Notes: generated from the sequence alone by a model not told the origin. A stretch of 64,000 bases of DNA from Micromonospora terminaliae (GCF_009671205.1 NZ_CP045309.1:434001-498000), one strand, 5' to 3'; shown: positions 1 through 11,819, counted from the stretch's first letter. Numbers and translations: made by a program.

Positions 1-4
1 GCCG

Positions 5-211
5 TTGACGGAGCCGCACCCGTCGCGGCTGTCGCCCGACCACCCGGACCGGGCGCGGATCCTGGCCGCGCACGCCGCCGCGCTGGCCGCCGGGGAGGCC
101 GGCTACCTGGATCCGGCCACCGGGCTGTTCGTGCTCAGCGCCGGTTTCCTGGCCCGCCGCGGCACCTGCTGCGGGCGAGGGTGCCGGCACTGTCCGTACG
201 TGGACGATTGA
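5..211 (+). CDS. DUF5522 family small Cys-rich protein (5' end uncertain)
   Basis: A 68-residue protein whose C-terminal half (TCCGRGCRHCPY) has the clustered Cys pattern of the DUF5522 family, small actinobacterial proteins of unknown function that may bind metal. The visible start is a TTG four bases from the window edge and the frame is open to the edge, so the true start may lie outside the window. The length is about normal for the family. The lipoprotein gene follows on the same strand after 86 bases. Family assignment is from the Cys motif; no function is known. Confidence 0.7.
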   Translation: MTEPHPSRLSPDHPDRARILAAHAAALAAGEAGYLDPATGLFVLSAGFLARRGTCCGRGCRHCPYVDD

Positions 212-297
212 GGACTTCCGTCGCAGCGGGGCAGCCCGTACGGTTTCCGACGGACATCCGGCGGGCGGCACCCGCCGACGACTGCGGAGGTCTCCAC

Positions 298-846
298 GTG
301 CGCGCCCGGACCTGGCTGGCTGCTTCGGCCGTACTGCTGACCGCCGGCTGCGCCAAGGAGGCTCCGCCGGTGGCGGTCCCGGCGGCGGAGCCGAAGGCGG
401 TCGAGGTGTCCGCCGCCTCGTCCGGCGGGGCGTGCCGGCTGCTCGACTTCGCGGTGATCGCCAAGCACACCGGCGGCAGGTTCGACGTGGCCGCCGCCAT
501 GGACAAGGGCGACACCCACACCTGCGTCGTCCGGGCCGAGCGGGCCGTGCTGCCGGAGTTGACCCTCACGGTGACCGACACGTCGATCGACACGTCCAGC
601 TTCGCCATCGACGTGCTGCCCCGGGGCGCGAAGAAGGTCACCAAGCTCGGAAAGACCGCCTACCGGCACACGCTGCCGAAGACGGCGACCAACGGCCCGG
701 CGGCGGAGGTGGGCTGGCTCGCCGGTGAGGGGCGGCTGGCCACGCTGCGCTGGACCAGCCCGCGCGGCACCAGCACGGCCGACGCCGACAAGGTGGCCGG
801 CAAGCTGGTCAGCCTCGCCAAGGTGATCGACACCCGGCAGCTCTGA
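298..846 (+). CDS. Putative lipoprotein
   Basis: A 182-residue protein. I chose the GTG at 298 because a GGAGG lies just upstream and because it gives an N-terminus with two Arg, a hydrophobic stretch and a lipobox (LTAGC, Cys18). It would be lipid-anchored on the outer face of the membrane. The mature part starts with a low-complexity Pro/Ala/Val linker. The rest looks like a compact extracellular domain with two Cys that could form a disulfide, loosely like the DUF3558-type mycobacterial lipoproteins, but I cannot assign it with certainty. It converges on ideR 17 bases away. Confidence 0.65.
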   Translation: MRARTWLAASAVLLTAGCAKEAPPVAVPAAEPKAVEVSAASSGGACRLLDFAVIAKHTGGRFDVAAAMDKGDTHTCVVRAERAVLPELTLTVTDTSIDTSSFAIDVLPRGAKKVTKLGKTAYRHTLPKTATNGPAAEVGWLAGEGRLATLRWTSPRGTSTADADKVAGKLVSLAKVIDTRQL

Positions 847-862
847 GCGCCGGGCCGGGCGG

Positions 863-1549
863 TCAGTGGGCCGCGACGAACACGCGGGAGGCCACCTCGC
901 GGGGCAGCCGGACCCGGTCGCCGGAGCGGTCGATGGAGACCCCGTCACGTTCCTGGGCCACGGTCACCGTGGCGCCCGGGTCGACGCCCGCCGCGTGCAG
1001 CTGCCGGAGCACGTCGGCGTCGGTCTGCACGCTCTCGCAGATCCGCCGCACCACGACCGGCCCCGAGAGGCCCGGGAACGCCAGGTTGCGCTCACCCTCG
1101 GCGGTCTCGGTCTCGCGCAGGCCCGCCTCGCCCAGCTCCTCGAGGCCCGGGATCGGGTTGCCGTAGGGGGAGCGGGTCGGGCGGTTGAGCAGGTCGTAGA
1201 CCCGCTTCTCGACCGCGTCGCTCATCACGTGCTCCCACCGGCAGGCCTCCTCGTGGGCCTCCTCGTAGGGCATCCCGATCACGTTGACCAGCAGCAGCTC
1301 GGCCAGCCGGTGCTTGCGCATGACCGACACCGCCGTGCTGCGGCCCAGCGCGGTGAGCATCAGGTGGCGGTCGCCCTCGACGGTGAGCAGGCCGTCGCGC
1401 TCCATCCGGGCGACGGTCTGGCTGACGGTGGGGCCGCTCTGCTTCAGCCGCTCCGCGATCCGCGCACGCAGCGGCGGCACCCCCTCCTCTTCCAGCTCGA
1501 GGATGGTGCGCAGGTACATCTCGGTCGTGTCGACCAGGTCATGCTTCAC
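863..1549 (-). CDS. ideR: Iron-dependent repressor IdeR (DtxR family)
   Basis: Fe(II)-dependent transcriptional repressor controlling iron uptake and storage genes. The first 70 residues form the winged helix with the family signature DTTEMYLRTI and SGPTVSQTV. Metal ligands are present at the expected places, one residue offset from mycobacterial IdeR: Met11, Cys103, Glu106, His107 (primary site) and His80, Glu84, His99 (ancillary site). A dimerisation region and a C-terminal SH3-like domain follow; the 228-residue length matches IdeR. The GTG at 1549 aligns with the usual IdeR start; a longer in-frame extension to 1588 has no family support. SigB lies nearby, as in mycobacteria, where ideR and sigB are neighbours. 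Confidence 0.93.
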   Translation of the reverse strand: MKHDLVDTTEMYLRTILELEEEGVPPLRARIAERLKQSGPTVSQTVARMERDGLLTVEGDRHLMLTALGRSTAVSVMRKHRLAELLLVNVIGMPYEEAHEEACRWEHVMSDAVEKRVYDLLNRPTRSPYGNPIPGLEELGEAGLRETETAEGERNLAFPGLSGPVVVRRICESVQTDADVLRQLHAAGVDPGATVTVAQERDGVSIDRSGDRVRLPREVASRVFVAAH

Positions 1550-1647
1550 GTCAGCGGCCCTCCGGCGTTCGATGCTACCCCGGACCACCGACGATCCACC
1601 GATGCCGAACCGGGAGGTCGCTGCCCGGATGGTGTTGACTGGACCGC

Positions 1648-2505
1648 ATGTCCGGAACCGAAGACCTGCTGGTCGAGCCCGACCGGCTCGCCGCCGAGCT
1701 CGACCACGCCGACCCGCCGACCCTGCTCGACGTCCGCTGGCGGCTCGCCGGACCGCCCGGCCGGGAGGACTACCTGGCCGGTCACCTGCCCGGCGCCGTC
1801 TTCGTCGACCTGGACACCGAGCTCTGCGGTCGGCCGGGCGCCGCCGGCCGGCACCCGCTGCCCGACCCCGCCGCGCTCCAGGCCGCGCTGCGGGCCGCCG
1901 GCGTCCGGGCGGGCCACCCCGTCGTCGTGTACGACGGCGGCGACGGCATGTCGGCCGCCCGCGCCTGGTGGACCCTGCGCTGGGCCGGCCACCGGGCCGT
2001 CCGGGTGCTGCACGGCGGCTTCCCGGCCTGGGTCGCGGCCGGTGGACCCGTCTCCACCGAGGCGCCGGCGCCCACGCCGGGGGACGTCACGGTCACCCCG
2101 GGCGAGCTGCCGGTGCTGGACGCGGGGGAGGCCGCCGGGCTGGCCGCCGCCGATGCCGGGGTGCTGCTCGACGTGCGGGCCGCCCCGCGCTACCGGGGCG
2201 AGACCGAGCCGATCGACCCGGTGGCCGGGCACGTCCCGGGCGCGGTCAACCTGCCCGCGCCGGAGTACGTCACCGAGGGGCGCTTCCCCGCCGCCGAGGC
2301 GCTGCGCGAGCGGTTCGCCGCCGCCGGGGTGGCGCAGGGCGCGCCGGTCGGCGCGTACTGCGGCTCGGGGGTGACCGCCGCCCAGGCGGTCCTGGCGCTG
2401 CACCTGGCCGGTCGCCCGGACGCCGCCCTGTACGTCGGCTCGTGGAGCAACTGGGTGGCCGATCCGGACCGTCCGGTCGCCACCGGGGAGACTTCCGGCC
2501 GCTGA
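1648..2505 (+). CDS. sseA: Thiosulfate/3-mercaptopyruvate sulfurtransferase (two rhodanese domains)
   Basis: Transfers sulfane sulfur from thiosulfate or 3-mercaptopyruvate to a thiophilic acceptor, in the cytoplasm. It has two tandem rhodanese domains: residues ~8-130 (inactive, with the DVRWRL and VVYDGGDG motifs) and ~150-275 (catalytic, DVRAAPRYRGE). The active-site loop is YCGSGVTA with Cys238. The CGSGVTA form is commoner in 3-mercaptopyruvate-type enzymes than the CRKGVT of classical rhodaneses, but substrate cannot be decided from sequence. The 285-residue length is normal. It is divergent from ideR and followed 48 bases later by acuC. Confidence 0.88.
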   Translation: MSGTEDLLVEPDRLAAELDHADPPTLLDVRWRLAGPPGREDYLAGHLPGAVFVDLDTELCGRPGAAGRHPLPDPAALQAALRAAGVRAGHPVVVYDGGDGMSAARAWWTLRWAGHRAVRVLHGGFPAWVAAGGPVSTEAPAPTPGDVTVTPGELPVLDAGEAAGLAAADAGVLLDVRAAPRYRGETEPIDPVAGHVPGAVNLPAPEYVTEGRFPAAEALRERFAAAGVAQGAPVGAYCGSGVTAAQAVLALHLAGRPDAALYVGSWSNWVADPDRPVATGETSGR

Positions 2506-2553
2506 GCCCGCGCGCGCCGCGAGCCCGCCCGGGCCACGTGCGACGATGGCCCC

Positions 2554-3735
2554 ATGGCCGACGACACGGTGGTGGTGTGGGACGAGGCCCTGCTCGGGTA
2601 CGACATGGGCGACCATCCCCTCGACCCCGTGCGGGTCGAGTTGACCATGGCGCTCGCCCGCGAGCTGGGGGTGCTGGACCGGCCCGGCGTCCGGCTCGTG
2701 AAGCCGGAGCCGGCCGACGACGCGCTGCTGACCCGGGTGCACGACCCGCGGTACCTGGAGGCCGTCCGGGCCGCGCCCCGGGACCCGCTCTTCGCCGGCT
2801 TCGGCCTCGGCACCTCCGACAACCCGGTCTTCGACGGCATGCACGAGTCGAGCGCGCTGATCGCGGGGGCGAGTGTGGCGGCCGCCGAGGCGGTCTGGCG
2901 CGGTGAGGCCCGGCGGGCGGTCAACGTGGCCGGCGGGCTGCACCACGCCATGCCGGCGCGGGCCTCCGGCTTCTGCGTCTACAACGACCCGGCGGTGGCC
3001 ATCGCCCGCCTGCTGGACCTGGGCGCGGAGCGGATCGCGTACGTGGACGTGGACGTGCACCACGGCGACGGGGTGCAGGAGATCTTCTACCGGGACCCGC
3101 GGGTGCTCACGGTCAGCCTGCACGAGACCCCCCTCGCGCTCTTCCCCGGTACCGGGTTCCCCGACGAGACCGGCGGCCCGGGCGCGGAGGGCTCGGCCGT
3201 CAACGTGCCGCTGCCGCCGGGGGTGGGCGACCCGGGCTGGCAGCGCGCGTTCCACGCGGTCGTGCCGTCGGTGCTGCGGTCGTTCCGGCCGCAGGTGCTG
3301 GTCACCCAGTGCGGGGCGGACGGGCACCGGCTCGACCCCCTGGCCGACCTGCACCTGTCCGTCGACGGGCAGCGGGCCACCTACCGGGCGCTGCGCGCGC
3401 TCGCCGACGAGCTCTGCGACGGCCGCTGGGTGGCCCTCGGCGGCGGCGGGTACGCGCTGGTCGAGGTGGTGCCGCGGGCCTGGACGCACCTGCTCGCGGT
3501 GGCCACCGGTGAGCCGCTCGACCCGGCCACGCTCACCCCGCCGGGCTGGCGGGACCTGGCGGCGCGGCGGCGCCCCGGGCACGAGATCCCGCTGCGGATG
3601 ACCGACGACGTCGACCCGTCGTACGAGCCGTGGCAGCCGAGTGGCGAGCCGACCGCCGTGGACCGGGCCGTCGCGGCGACCCGCAAGGCGGCCTTCCCGC
3701 TGCTCGGGCTCGACCCGCACGACCCGCGCGACTGA
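2554..3735 (+). CDS. acuC: AcuC-type class I histone deacetylase-like protein
   Basis: Zn-dependent protein lysine deacetylase family; Bacillus AcuC deacetylates and so reactivates acetyl-CoA synthetase. The 393-residue protein has the tandem His of the active site (His130-His131 in GLHHAMPARASGFCVYND), zinc ligands in YVDVDVHHGDG (Asp167, His169) and a third Asp in CGADGHRLDPL, and the late Gly-rich GGGGYALVEV containing the transition-state Tyr. All the catalytic residues I looked for are present. The next gene, 25 bases downstream, encodes a protein acetyltransferase, so writer and eraser of lysine acetylation are probably co-expressed. Very likely a lysine deacylase; the substrate is inferred. 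Confidence 0.9.
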   Translation: MADDTVVVWDEALLGYDMGDHPLDPVRVELTMALARELGVLDRPGVRLVKPEPADDALLTRVHDPRYLEAVRAAPRDPLFAGFGLGTSDNPVFDGMHESSALIAGASVAAAEAVWRGEARRAVNVAGGLHHAMPARASGFCVYNDPAVAIARLLDLGAERIAYVDVDVHHGDGVQEIFYRDPRVLTVSLHETPLALFPGTGFPDETGGPGAEGSAVNVPLPPGVGDPGWQRAFHAVVPSVLRSFRPQVLVTQCGADGHRLDPLADLHLSVDGQRATYRALRALADELCDGRWVALGGGGYALVEVVPRAWTHLLAVATGEPLDPATLTPPGWRDLAARRRPGHEIPLRMTDDVDPSYEPWQPSGEPTAVDRAVAATRKAAFPLLGLDPHDPRD

Positions 3736-3760
3736 TCCGGCGGTGGGGGAGGACCGGCCG

Positions 3761-6316
3761 GTGACCACTGTCGAGCAACCGCTGGACGTGCTGCTCAGCG
3801 ACGGCACGACCGTCCAGCTGCGGCAGATCCGCCCGGACGACGCCGCCGCGATCGTGGCGATGCACGCGCGCTTCTCCGAGCGCACCCGTTACCTGCGCTA
3901 CTTCTCGCCGTACCCGCGGATCCCGGAGCGGGACCTCCAGCGGTTCGTCGTGGTGGACCACCGCGACCGGGAGGCGTTCGTGGTGCTGGCCGGCGACCGG
4001 ATCGTCGCCGTCGGCCGGTACGAGCGGCTCGGCCCCGGCTCGCCGGAGGCCGAGGTGGCCTTCGTGGTGGAGGACGCGTACCAGGGCCGGGGCATCGGGT
4101 CGGTGCTGCTGGAGCACCTGGCCGACGCGGCCCGGCGGTACGGCATCGTGCACTTCGTCGCCGAGGTGCTCCCGGCCAACGGTGCGATGCTGCGGGTGTT
4201 CTCCGACTTCGGCTACCAGGTCCAGCGCCAGTACGCCGACGGCGTGGTGCACCTGAACTTTCCGATCGCCCCCACCGAGGCGACCCTGGAGGTGCAGCGC
4301 GGCCGGGAGCACCGCACCGAGGCCCGCTCGATCGCCCGGCTGCTCGCCCCGCGCGGCATCGCCGTCTACGGCGCCAGCACCACCGGCCAGGGTGTCGGCG
4401 CGGCCCTGCTGGGGCACCTGCGCGACGGCGGGTTCACCGGCGCGCTCGTCCCCGTGCACCCGACCGCGGCGACCGTGGCGGGGCTGCCCGCGTACCCGTC
4501 GGCGGCCGACGCCGGCGAGGCCGTCGACCTGGCCGTGGTGGCTGTCGCCCCCGAGGCGGTGACCGAAGTGGTGGCCGACGCCGCGAAGGCCGGCGCGCAC
4601 GGGCTGGTGGTGGTCTCCGCCGGGTTCGCCGAGTCCGGCCCGGCGGGGGCGGCCGCGCAGCGCGCCCTGGTCCGCGCCGCCCACCTGGCCGGCATGCGGG
4701 TGGTCGGCCCGAACTGCCTGGGTGTGGCCAACACCGACCCGGCGGTACGCCTCAACGCCACCCTCGCGCCGGTGCTGCCGGCCCCCGGGCGGGTGGGCGT
4801 CTTCAGCCAGTCCGGCGCGTTCGGGGTGGCCCTGCTCGCCGAGGCGTCCCGGCGCGGGCTCGGCCTGTCGAGCTTCGTCTCCGCCGGCAACCGCGCCGAC
4901 GTGTCCGGCAACGACCTGCTCCAGTACTGGCAGGACGACCCGGGCACCGACGTCATCACGCTCTATCTGGAGACGTTCGGCAACCCGCGCAAGTTCGCCC
5001 GGCTGGCCCGGCGGATCGGCCGGAGCAAGCCGGTGGTGGCGCTCGCCTCGCTGGCCCGCCCGCCGGGGGTCGGCGACGCGCCGGCCCTGGACGCCGCGGC
5101 GGTCAGCGCGCTCTTCGCCCAGTCCGGGGTGATCCGGGTGGACACCGTCGCCGAACTGCTCGACGTCGGCGTGCTCCTGGCCCACCAGCCGTTGCCGGCG
5201 GGCCGCCGGGTGGCCGTGGTGGGCAACTCCTCGGCGCTGACCGGGCTGGCCGCCACCGCCTGCGCGGCCCAGGGCCTCACCGTGGCCGACGGGTACCCGC
5301 ACGACGTCGGCCCCCGGGCCACCGCCGCCGCGTACGCCGGCGCGCTGGCCGCCTCCGCCGCCGACGAGCGGGTGGACGCCGTGGTGGCGGTCTTCGCCCC
5401 GCCGCTGCCCGGCCAGCTCACCGACCCGGAGGCGGACTTCACGGCCGCCCTGCCGGACGCGCGGACCACCGGCAAGCCCGTGGTGGCGACCTTCCTCGCC
5501 GGCCGGGTGCCCGCCGGGGTGCCCGCGTACCCGAGCGTGGAGGAGGCGGTCCGGGCCCTGGCCCGGGTCACCGCCTACGCCGACTGGCTGCGCCGCCCGC
5601 CCGGCGTGCTGCCGGAGCTGGACCGGGTGGACCGGGTGGCCGGGCAGTCCGCGCTGCGCCCCGAGGGCGCCGATCCGGCGGCGCTGCTGCGGGCGTACGG
5701 GATCGACGTGGTGGAGTCGGCCCCGGCGGGATCGGCCGACGAGGCGGTGGCGGCGGCCGAGCGGCTCGGCTGGCCCGTCGCGCTCAAGGCGGCCGCCCCG
5801 GGGCTGCGGCACCGCCTCGACCTCGGCGCGGTCCGGCTCGACCTGGCCGACGCCGCGGCGCTGCGCCGCGCGTACGCCGAGACGGCCCCGGTCTTCGGCC
5901 CGGAGGTGCTGGTGCAGCCGATGGTCCCGCCCGGGGTGGCCTGCGTGGTGGAGCTGGTGGAGGATCCGGCGTTCGGGCCGGTGGTGGGCTTCGGCCTGGG
6001 CGGTGTGGCCACCGAACTGCTGGGTGACCGGGCCTGGCGGGCGGTGCCGCTGACCGACCGGGACGCCGCCGAGCTGGTCGACGAGCCCCGGGCCGCGCCG
6101 CTGCTGCGCGGCCACCGGGGCGCCGCGCCGGTGGACCGGGACGCCCTGGTGGACCTGCTGCTGCGGGTCGGCCGGCTCGCCGACGAGCAGCCCCGGGTCC
6201 GGTCGCTCAGCCTCAACCCGGTGCTCGCCCGGCCGGACGGCATCTCGGTGCTGCACGCCACCGTGCGCACCGGCGCGGAGGCGCCCCGCCCCGACACCGG
6301 CCCGCGCCGCCTGTGA
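3761..6316 (+). CDS. pat: GNAT-NDP-forming acyl-CoA synthetase fusion, Pat-type protein lysine acetyltransferase
   Basis: An 851-residue fusion. Residues ~10-170 are a GNAT domain with the acetyl-CoA pyrophosphate loop QGRGIGSVLL near residue 107. Residues ~185-640 resemble the CoA-binding and succinyl-CoA-ligase-like domains of NDP-forming acyl-CoA synthetases (AVYGASTTG, GVFSQSGAFGVALL), and ~640-830 an ATP-grasp-like segment. With the GNAT N-terminal this is the reverse of Salmonella Pat; this order is the one known from actinobacterial PatA enzymes. Such enzymes acetylate the catalytic Lys of acetyl-CoA synthetases. The GTG at 3761 was chosen because it starts immediately before the GNAT domain and clears acuC; a longer frame would overlap acuC by nearly 100 bases. 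Pairing with acuC supports a lysine acetylation switch. Confidence 0.85.
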   Translation: MTTVEQPLDVLLSDGTTVQLRQIRPDDAAAIVAMHARFSERTRYLRYFSPYPRIPERDLQRFVVVDHRDREAFVVLAGDRIVAVGRYERLGPGSPEAEVAFVVEDAYQGRGIGSVLLEHLADAARRYGIVHFVAEVLPANGAMLRVFSDFGYQVQRQYADGVVHLNFPIAPTEATLEVQRGREHRTEARSIARLLAPRGIAVYGASTTGQGVGAALLGHLRDGGFTGALVPVHPTAATVAGLPAYPSAADAGEAVDLAVVAVAPEAVTEVVADAAKAGAHGLVVVSAGFAESGPAGAAAQRALVRAAHLAGMRVVGPNCLGVANTDPAVRLNATLAPVLPAPGRVGVFSQSGAFGVALLAEASRRGLGLSSFVSAGNRADVSGNDLLQYWQDDPGTDVITLYLETFGNPRKFARLARRIGRSKPVVALASLARPPGVGDAPALDAAAVSALFAQSGVIRVDTVAELLDVGVLLAHQPLPAGRRVAVVGNSSALTGLAATACAAQGLTVADGYPHDVGPRATAAAYAGALAASAADERVDAVVAVFAPPLPGQLTDPEADFTAALPDARTTGKPVVATFLAGRVPAGVPAYPSVEEAVRALARVTAYADWLRRPPGVLPELDRVDRVAGQSALRPEGADPAALLRAYGIDVVESAPAGSADEAVAAAERLGWPVALKAAAPGLRHRLDLGAVRLDLADAAALRRAYAETAPVFGPEVLVQPMVPPGVACVVELVEDPAFGPVVGFGLGGVATELLGDRAWRAVPLTDRDAAELVDEPRAAPLLRGHRGAAPVDRDALVDLLLRVGRLADEQPRVRSLSLNPVLARPDGISVLHATVRTGAEAPRPDTGPRRL

Positions 6317-6340
6317 GGCCCCGGTCCCCGCTGCACGCGC

Positions 6341-6371
6341 GACCGGCCCCGGCGAAGCGCCGGGGCCGGTC
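6341..6371. terminator. Perfect 14-bp hairpin between pat and sigB
   Basis: Arms 6341-6354 and 6358-6371 (GACCGGCCCCGGCG and its exact complement) with a 3-nt AAG loop, located between the convergent stops of pat (6316) and sigB (6384). There is no U tract on either side, which is common for actinobacterial terminators. It could serve both directions. Confidence 0.7.
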
Positions 6372-6383
6372 GTGAATCGGGGA

Positions 6384-7370
<987 letters not shown>

Positions 7371-7595
7371 CTCGATTTCTCCCCGTGTCCGTCGTGCCGT
7401 ACCGGTTCCGTGTCGTCCGCGACGCGGAGGTGCCGGTGATGAACAGCTTGGCGGGCGGGGCGTGAAACGGGAGTGAGGCGATCGGGGACCCGACAGCAAT
7501 CCGGGCGGAACGCCGGCTGTGCCTTGCCGGGCCTGGTTACCGTGCCAGCGGCCGGCCAAGCGGGGCCGGCGGCGCACAGGCGATCGGAGGACGTG

Positions 7596-8384
7596 GTGGT
7601 CTTCAAGCGGCTCATGCAGGCGATGGGTGTGGGCGGACCGTCGGTGGAGACGGTGCTGGCCAACCCGAACTGCCGCCCCGGCGGCCAGGTGGAGGGCCGG
7701 ATCCAGGTGGTCGGCGGGGACCACCCGGTGGACGTGAGCTACGTCGCGCTCGGCCTGGTGACCCGGGTCGAGGTGGAGAGCGGCGACTCGGAGTACGACA
7801 CCACGCAGGAGTTCGGCCGCGCCCAGGTGACCGGCGCGTTCCGGCTGGACCCGGGGCAGCGGTACGAGGTGCCGTTCCGCTTCCAGGTGCCCTGGGAGAC
7901 CCCGCTCACCGACCTGTACGGCCAGCACCTGCACGGGATGACCATGGGGCTGCGCACCGAGCTGGAGGTGGCGCGGGCGGTCGACAAGGGCGACCTGGAC
8001 GCGGTGGCCGTGCACCCGCTGCCCGCCCAGGAACGGCTGCTGGAGGCGTTGCTGCGGCTGGGTTTCCGGTTCGCCCGGGCCGACGTCGAGCGTGGCCACA
8101 TCTACGGCCTGCGGCAGAGCCTGCCGTTCTACCAGGAGATCGAGTTCCACCCGGCGCCGCAGTACGCGCGCGCCATGAACCAGCTCGAACTCACCTTCGT
8201 CACCGACCCGCACCAGATGCACGTGGTGCTGGAGCTGGACAAGCGCGGCGGCCTGTTCACCGAGGGCCACGACGCCTTCGGCCGCTTCACGGTCGACCAC
8301 GCCACGGCTGACCGTACCGACTGGACCGCCCAGCTCGACGGCTGGCTCCGCCAGTCCCTGTCCCGCCGCGGCCTGTTCTTCTGA
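7596..8384 (+). CDS. SpoOM-family sporulation control protein
   Basis: A 262-residue cytoplasmic protein of the Spo0M family, which has an arrestin-like N-terminal beta-sandwich. Typical features are the start [21 protein letters not shown], a Gly/Val strand region, and [20 protein letters not shown]. Spo0M affects sporulation and cell division in Bacillus; in actinomycetes the role is unclear. Two adjacent GTG codons (7593, 7596) could start it; I chose 7596 because GGAGG at 7586-7590 then has a 5-base spacing. Divergent from sigB across 225 bp, so a stress sigma factor and a sporulation-type gene share an upstream region; joint regulation is only a suggestion. Confidence 0.82.
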   Translation: MVFKRLMQAMGVGGPSVETVLANPNCRPGGQVEGRIQVVGGDHPVDVSYVALGLVTRVEVESGDSEYDTTQEFGRAQVTGAFRLDPGQRYEVPFRFQVPWETPLTDLYGQHLHGMTMGLRTELEVARAVDKGDLDAVAVHPLPAQERLLEALLRLGFRFARADVERGHIYGLRQSLPFYQEIEFHPAPQYARAMNQLELTFVTDPHQMHVVLELDKRGGLFTEGHDAFGRFTVDHATADRTDWTAQLDGWLRQSLSRRGLFF

Positions 8385-8388
8385 CCGG

Positions 8389-8811
8389 TCAGAGGTCCAG
8401 CAGGAGGGTTCGGGGGCCGACGTTGACGCTCTCCACGAGCATGTGGGTGCGGAAGCGGCCGGTCTCCACCTTGGCGCCCCGGGCCCGCAACGCGTCGACG
8501 ACGGCGTCGACCAGCGGTTCGGCGACCTCCGCCGGGGCCGCCGCGGTCCAGCTCGGTCGCCGGCCCTTGCGGGCGTCGCCGTAGAGGGTGAACTGGCTGA
8601 CCACGAGGATCGGCGCGCCGGTGTCGGCGGCGCTGCGTTCGTCGTCCAGGATGCGCAGCTCGTGGACCTTGCGGGCCATGGTGGCGGCGACCTCGGGGGT
8701 GTCGGTGTGGGTCACGCCGAGCAGCACCAGCAGGCCGTCGGCGATCGCGCCGACCACCTCGCCGTCGACCGTCACGGCCGCCCGGCCCACCGTCTGCACC
8801 ACGGCCCGCAT
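8389..8811 (-). CDS. dtd: D-aminoacyl-tRNA deacylase
   Basis: Hydrolyses D-aminoacyl-tRNAs (and Gly-tRNA-Ala), preventing D-amino acid misincorporation. 140 residues, the family length. It shows the N-terminal [18 protein letters not shown] strand, the SQFTL catalytic motif and the C-terminal cross-subunit [12 protein letters not shown], where the Gly-Pro corresponds to the Gly-cisPro motif. Its ATG shares one base with the stop of the upstream methyltransferase gene (TGATG), so the two are probably translationally coupled. It converges on the SpoOM gene with a 4-base gap. Confidence 0.93.
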   Translation of the reverse strand: MRAVVQTVGRAAVTVDGEVVGAIADGLLVLLGVTHTDTPEVAATMARKVHELRILDDERSAADTGAPILVVSQFTLYGDARKGRRPSWTAAAPAEVAEPLVDAVVDALRARGAKVETGRFRTHMLVESVNVGPRTLLLDL

Positions 8812-10295
8812 CAGTCCGCCACCGGCTCGACCAGGCCCCGCTCGACCAGGTGCGCCACGATGGGCCCGGCCGCCTCGGCCAGCTCGTCCGGCGCGACATC
8901 GTGCGCGGCGGCGAGCAGGGCGAGCTGGTCGCGCAGCGGCAGCCGGCCGTCCGCGCCGCCGACCAGGGCGAGCACCAGCGGGTCGATCTCCTCGGACCAG
9001 CGCAGCCCGTGCGGCATGGCGAGGACCTGCCGGTCCACGGCCCAGCCGTCGGCGCCCATGGTGGCCTCCTGGCGCAGCTGGAGCCCGTCGGCGGCGCGGT
9101 AGCGGGCGGCGAGCAGCCCGTCGGTGTCGCGGGCGCGCAGCCAGTCCTGCCGGTCGAACCACTCGCCGACCCGGTCGCCCAGCGGCGGCTCGACCCGCTG
9201 GCGCAGGTCCTCCACGCGGACGACCGGCTCGTCGTGGCCGGCCCGGCGCAGCGAGACGATGCCGAACCCGATGGCCTCCACCTTGTGCGCGTCGAACCAG
9301 TCCAGCCAGGCCGCCATCCGCTGCGGGTCGGCCGTCTCGCCGACGTCGGTGAGCCACAGGTTCACGTACGCCATGGGGTCGGCCACCTCGCGCTGGATGA
9401 CCCAGGCGTCCAGGCCGGTGCCGGCGAACCAGCCGGTCACCCGCTCGGCCCAGTCCTCGCCGGTGACGTGCACCCAGTTGGCCAGGTACTGCATCGTCCC
9501 GCCCTCGGTGAGCAGGTGCGGGGCGGCGGCGGCCAGTTCGGCGCCGATCGCGTCGCCGACCCGGCCGGAGTCCCGGTAGACGTGGGTGGTGGTGCCGGGC
9601 CCGACCACGAACGGCGGGTTGCTGACCACCAGGTCGAACCGCCGGCCGGCCACCGGGGCGACCAGGTCGCCGCGGAGCAGTTCCCAGTCCTGCCCGTTGA
9701 GGGCGGCGGTCGTGGCGGCGAAGCGCAGGGCCCGTTCGGAGACGTCGGTGGCGGTGACCCGCCGGGCGTGGGTGGACAGGTGCAGGGCCTGGACGCCCGA
9801 GCCGGTGCCCAGGTCCAGCGCGGTCTCGACGGGCCGGCGCACGGTGGCGCCGATCAGCGTCTGGGTGGCCCCGCCGATGCCCAGCACGTGCTCGGCGTGC
9901 AGCGGGCGGCCGGGCCGGGCGCTGGCCGGCACGTCGGCGAGCACGAACCAGTCGTCCCCGTACGGCTCCAGGTCGACCCCGGCGCGCAGCCCGGCACCGT
10001 GCCGCTCGACCAGGCCCCCGGCCAGGGCCTCCTCGACGGTCAACGGGGCGAGCGCGGCGGCCACCGCCGGCTCCGGTTCGGTCTGGTCGCAGATGTAGAC
10101 CCGGATCAGCGTGGCGAGCGGGTCGCGGTCCTCGGTGGCGCGCAGCGCGGCGCGGAAGTCGTTGCGGGCCACGGCCCCGGTGGCCTGCGGGCCGAGCCGG
10201 TCGGCGATGCCGTTGGCGGTGAAGCCCGCCCGGGCCAGCGCCGTGCGCAGCGCGTCGACCCCTTCGGGGGAGAGCAGCATGTCGTGACGGTCCAC
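8811..10295 (-). CDS. SAM-dependent methyltransferase (HemK/PrmC-like core, DUF7059/DUF7782 arrangement)
   Basis: A 494-residue actinobacterial methyltransferase. An N-terminal helical domain (residues ~1-130) precedes a class I Rossmann fold with the SAM motif [13 protein letters not shown] and the substrate motif [18 protein letters not shown] is typical of enzymes that methylate amino groups of Gln, adenine or guanine. A long C-terminal region (~350-494) of unknown role follows. The family has been related to rRNA or release-factor methyltransferases, but the substrate is not known here. The GTG at 10295 has an AGGA about 8 bases upstream; an in-frame ATG at 10280 is possible. Coupled with dtd downstream. 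Confidence 0.75.
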   Translation of the reverse strand: MDRHDMLLSPEGVDALRTALARAGFTANGIADRLGPQATGAVARNDFRAALRATEDRDPLATLIRVYICDQTEPEPAVAAALAPLTVEEALAGGLVERHGAGLRAGVDLEPYGDDWFVLADVPASARPGRPLHAEHVLGIGGATQTLIGATVRRPVETALDLGTGSGVQALHLSTHARRVTATDVSERALRFAATTAALNGQDWELLRGDLVAPVAGRRFDLVVSNPPFVVGPGTTTHVYRDSGRVGDAIGAELAAAAPHLLTEGGTMQYLANWVHVTGEDWAERVTGWFAGTGLDAWVIQREVADPMAYVNLWLTDVGETADPQRMAAWLDWFDAHKVEAIGFGIVSLRRAGHDEPVVRVEDLRQRVEPPLGDRVGEWFDRQDWLRARDTDGLLAARYRAADGLQLRQEATMGADGWAVDRQVLAMPHGLRWSEEIDPLVLALVGGADGRLPLRDQLALLAAAHDVAPDELAEAAGPIVAHLVERGLVEPVAD

Positions 10296-10380
10296 GTCGT
10301 CATCCTGCCTCGCCGTGCCGCGCCTCCGGCCGGCACCCGGCAGATCCATACCACCAGCTCAGGGTATCGGCCGTTATCTC

Positions 10381-10409
10381 TTTCATGTTCATCGATGTAT
10401 GGCTACCAT
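10381..10409 (+). promoter_or_regulatory. Possible promoter for the subtilase gene
   Basis: An AT-rich patch in the 185-bp divergent gap holds a TACCAT at 10404-10409 that fits the actinobacterial TANNNT -10 box. The -35 position (TTTCAT) is poor. Starts of RNA have not been measured, so this is only a suggestion. Confidence 0.3.
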
Positions 10410-10480
10410 CTGCCCCAACATCCGCCGATGGGCGTCCCCGGTGACCGAGAGCCCGGGCGCGCCCGGTAGGGAGCCAGACG

Positions 10481-11704
<1,224 letters not shown>

Positions 11705-11720
11705 CGATCCCGCCGCCGCG

Positions 11721-11755
11721 CGGCCCGGTGGACCCCACCCCTGTCCACCGGGCCG
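11721..11755 (+). terminator. 13-bp hairpin after the subtilase gene
   Basis: Arms 11721-11733 and 11743-11755 pair perfectly around a 9-nt C-rich loop, 17 bases after the protease stop. There is no U tract. It is a likely transcription terminator. Confidence 0.7.
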
Positions 11756-11819
11756 TGCCGCGCACCCGGCGCGGGGAGTCGGCGTGGCGGGCGGCCGCGG
11801 AAGCGGCAGGATGGTGGGC

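Noticed and set aside
3533..6256. Long open frame on the minus strand opposite the pat gene
   Set aside because: Composition is Arg/Gly/His-rich without family motifs; it is a high-GC shadow of the real gene.
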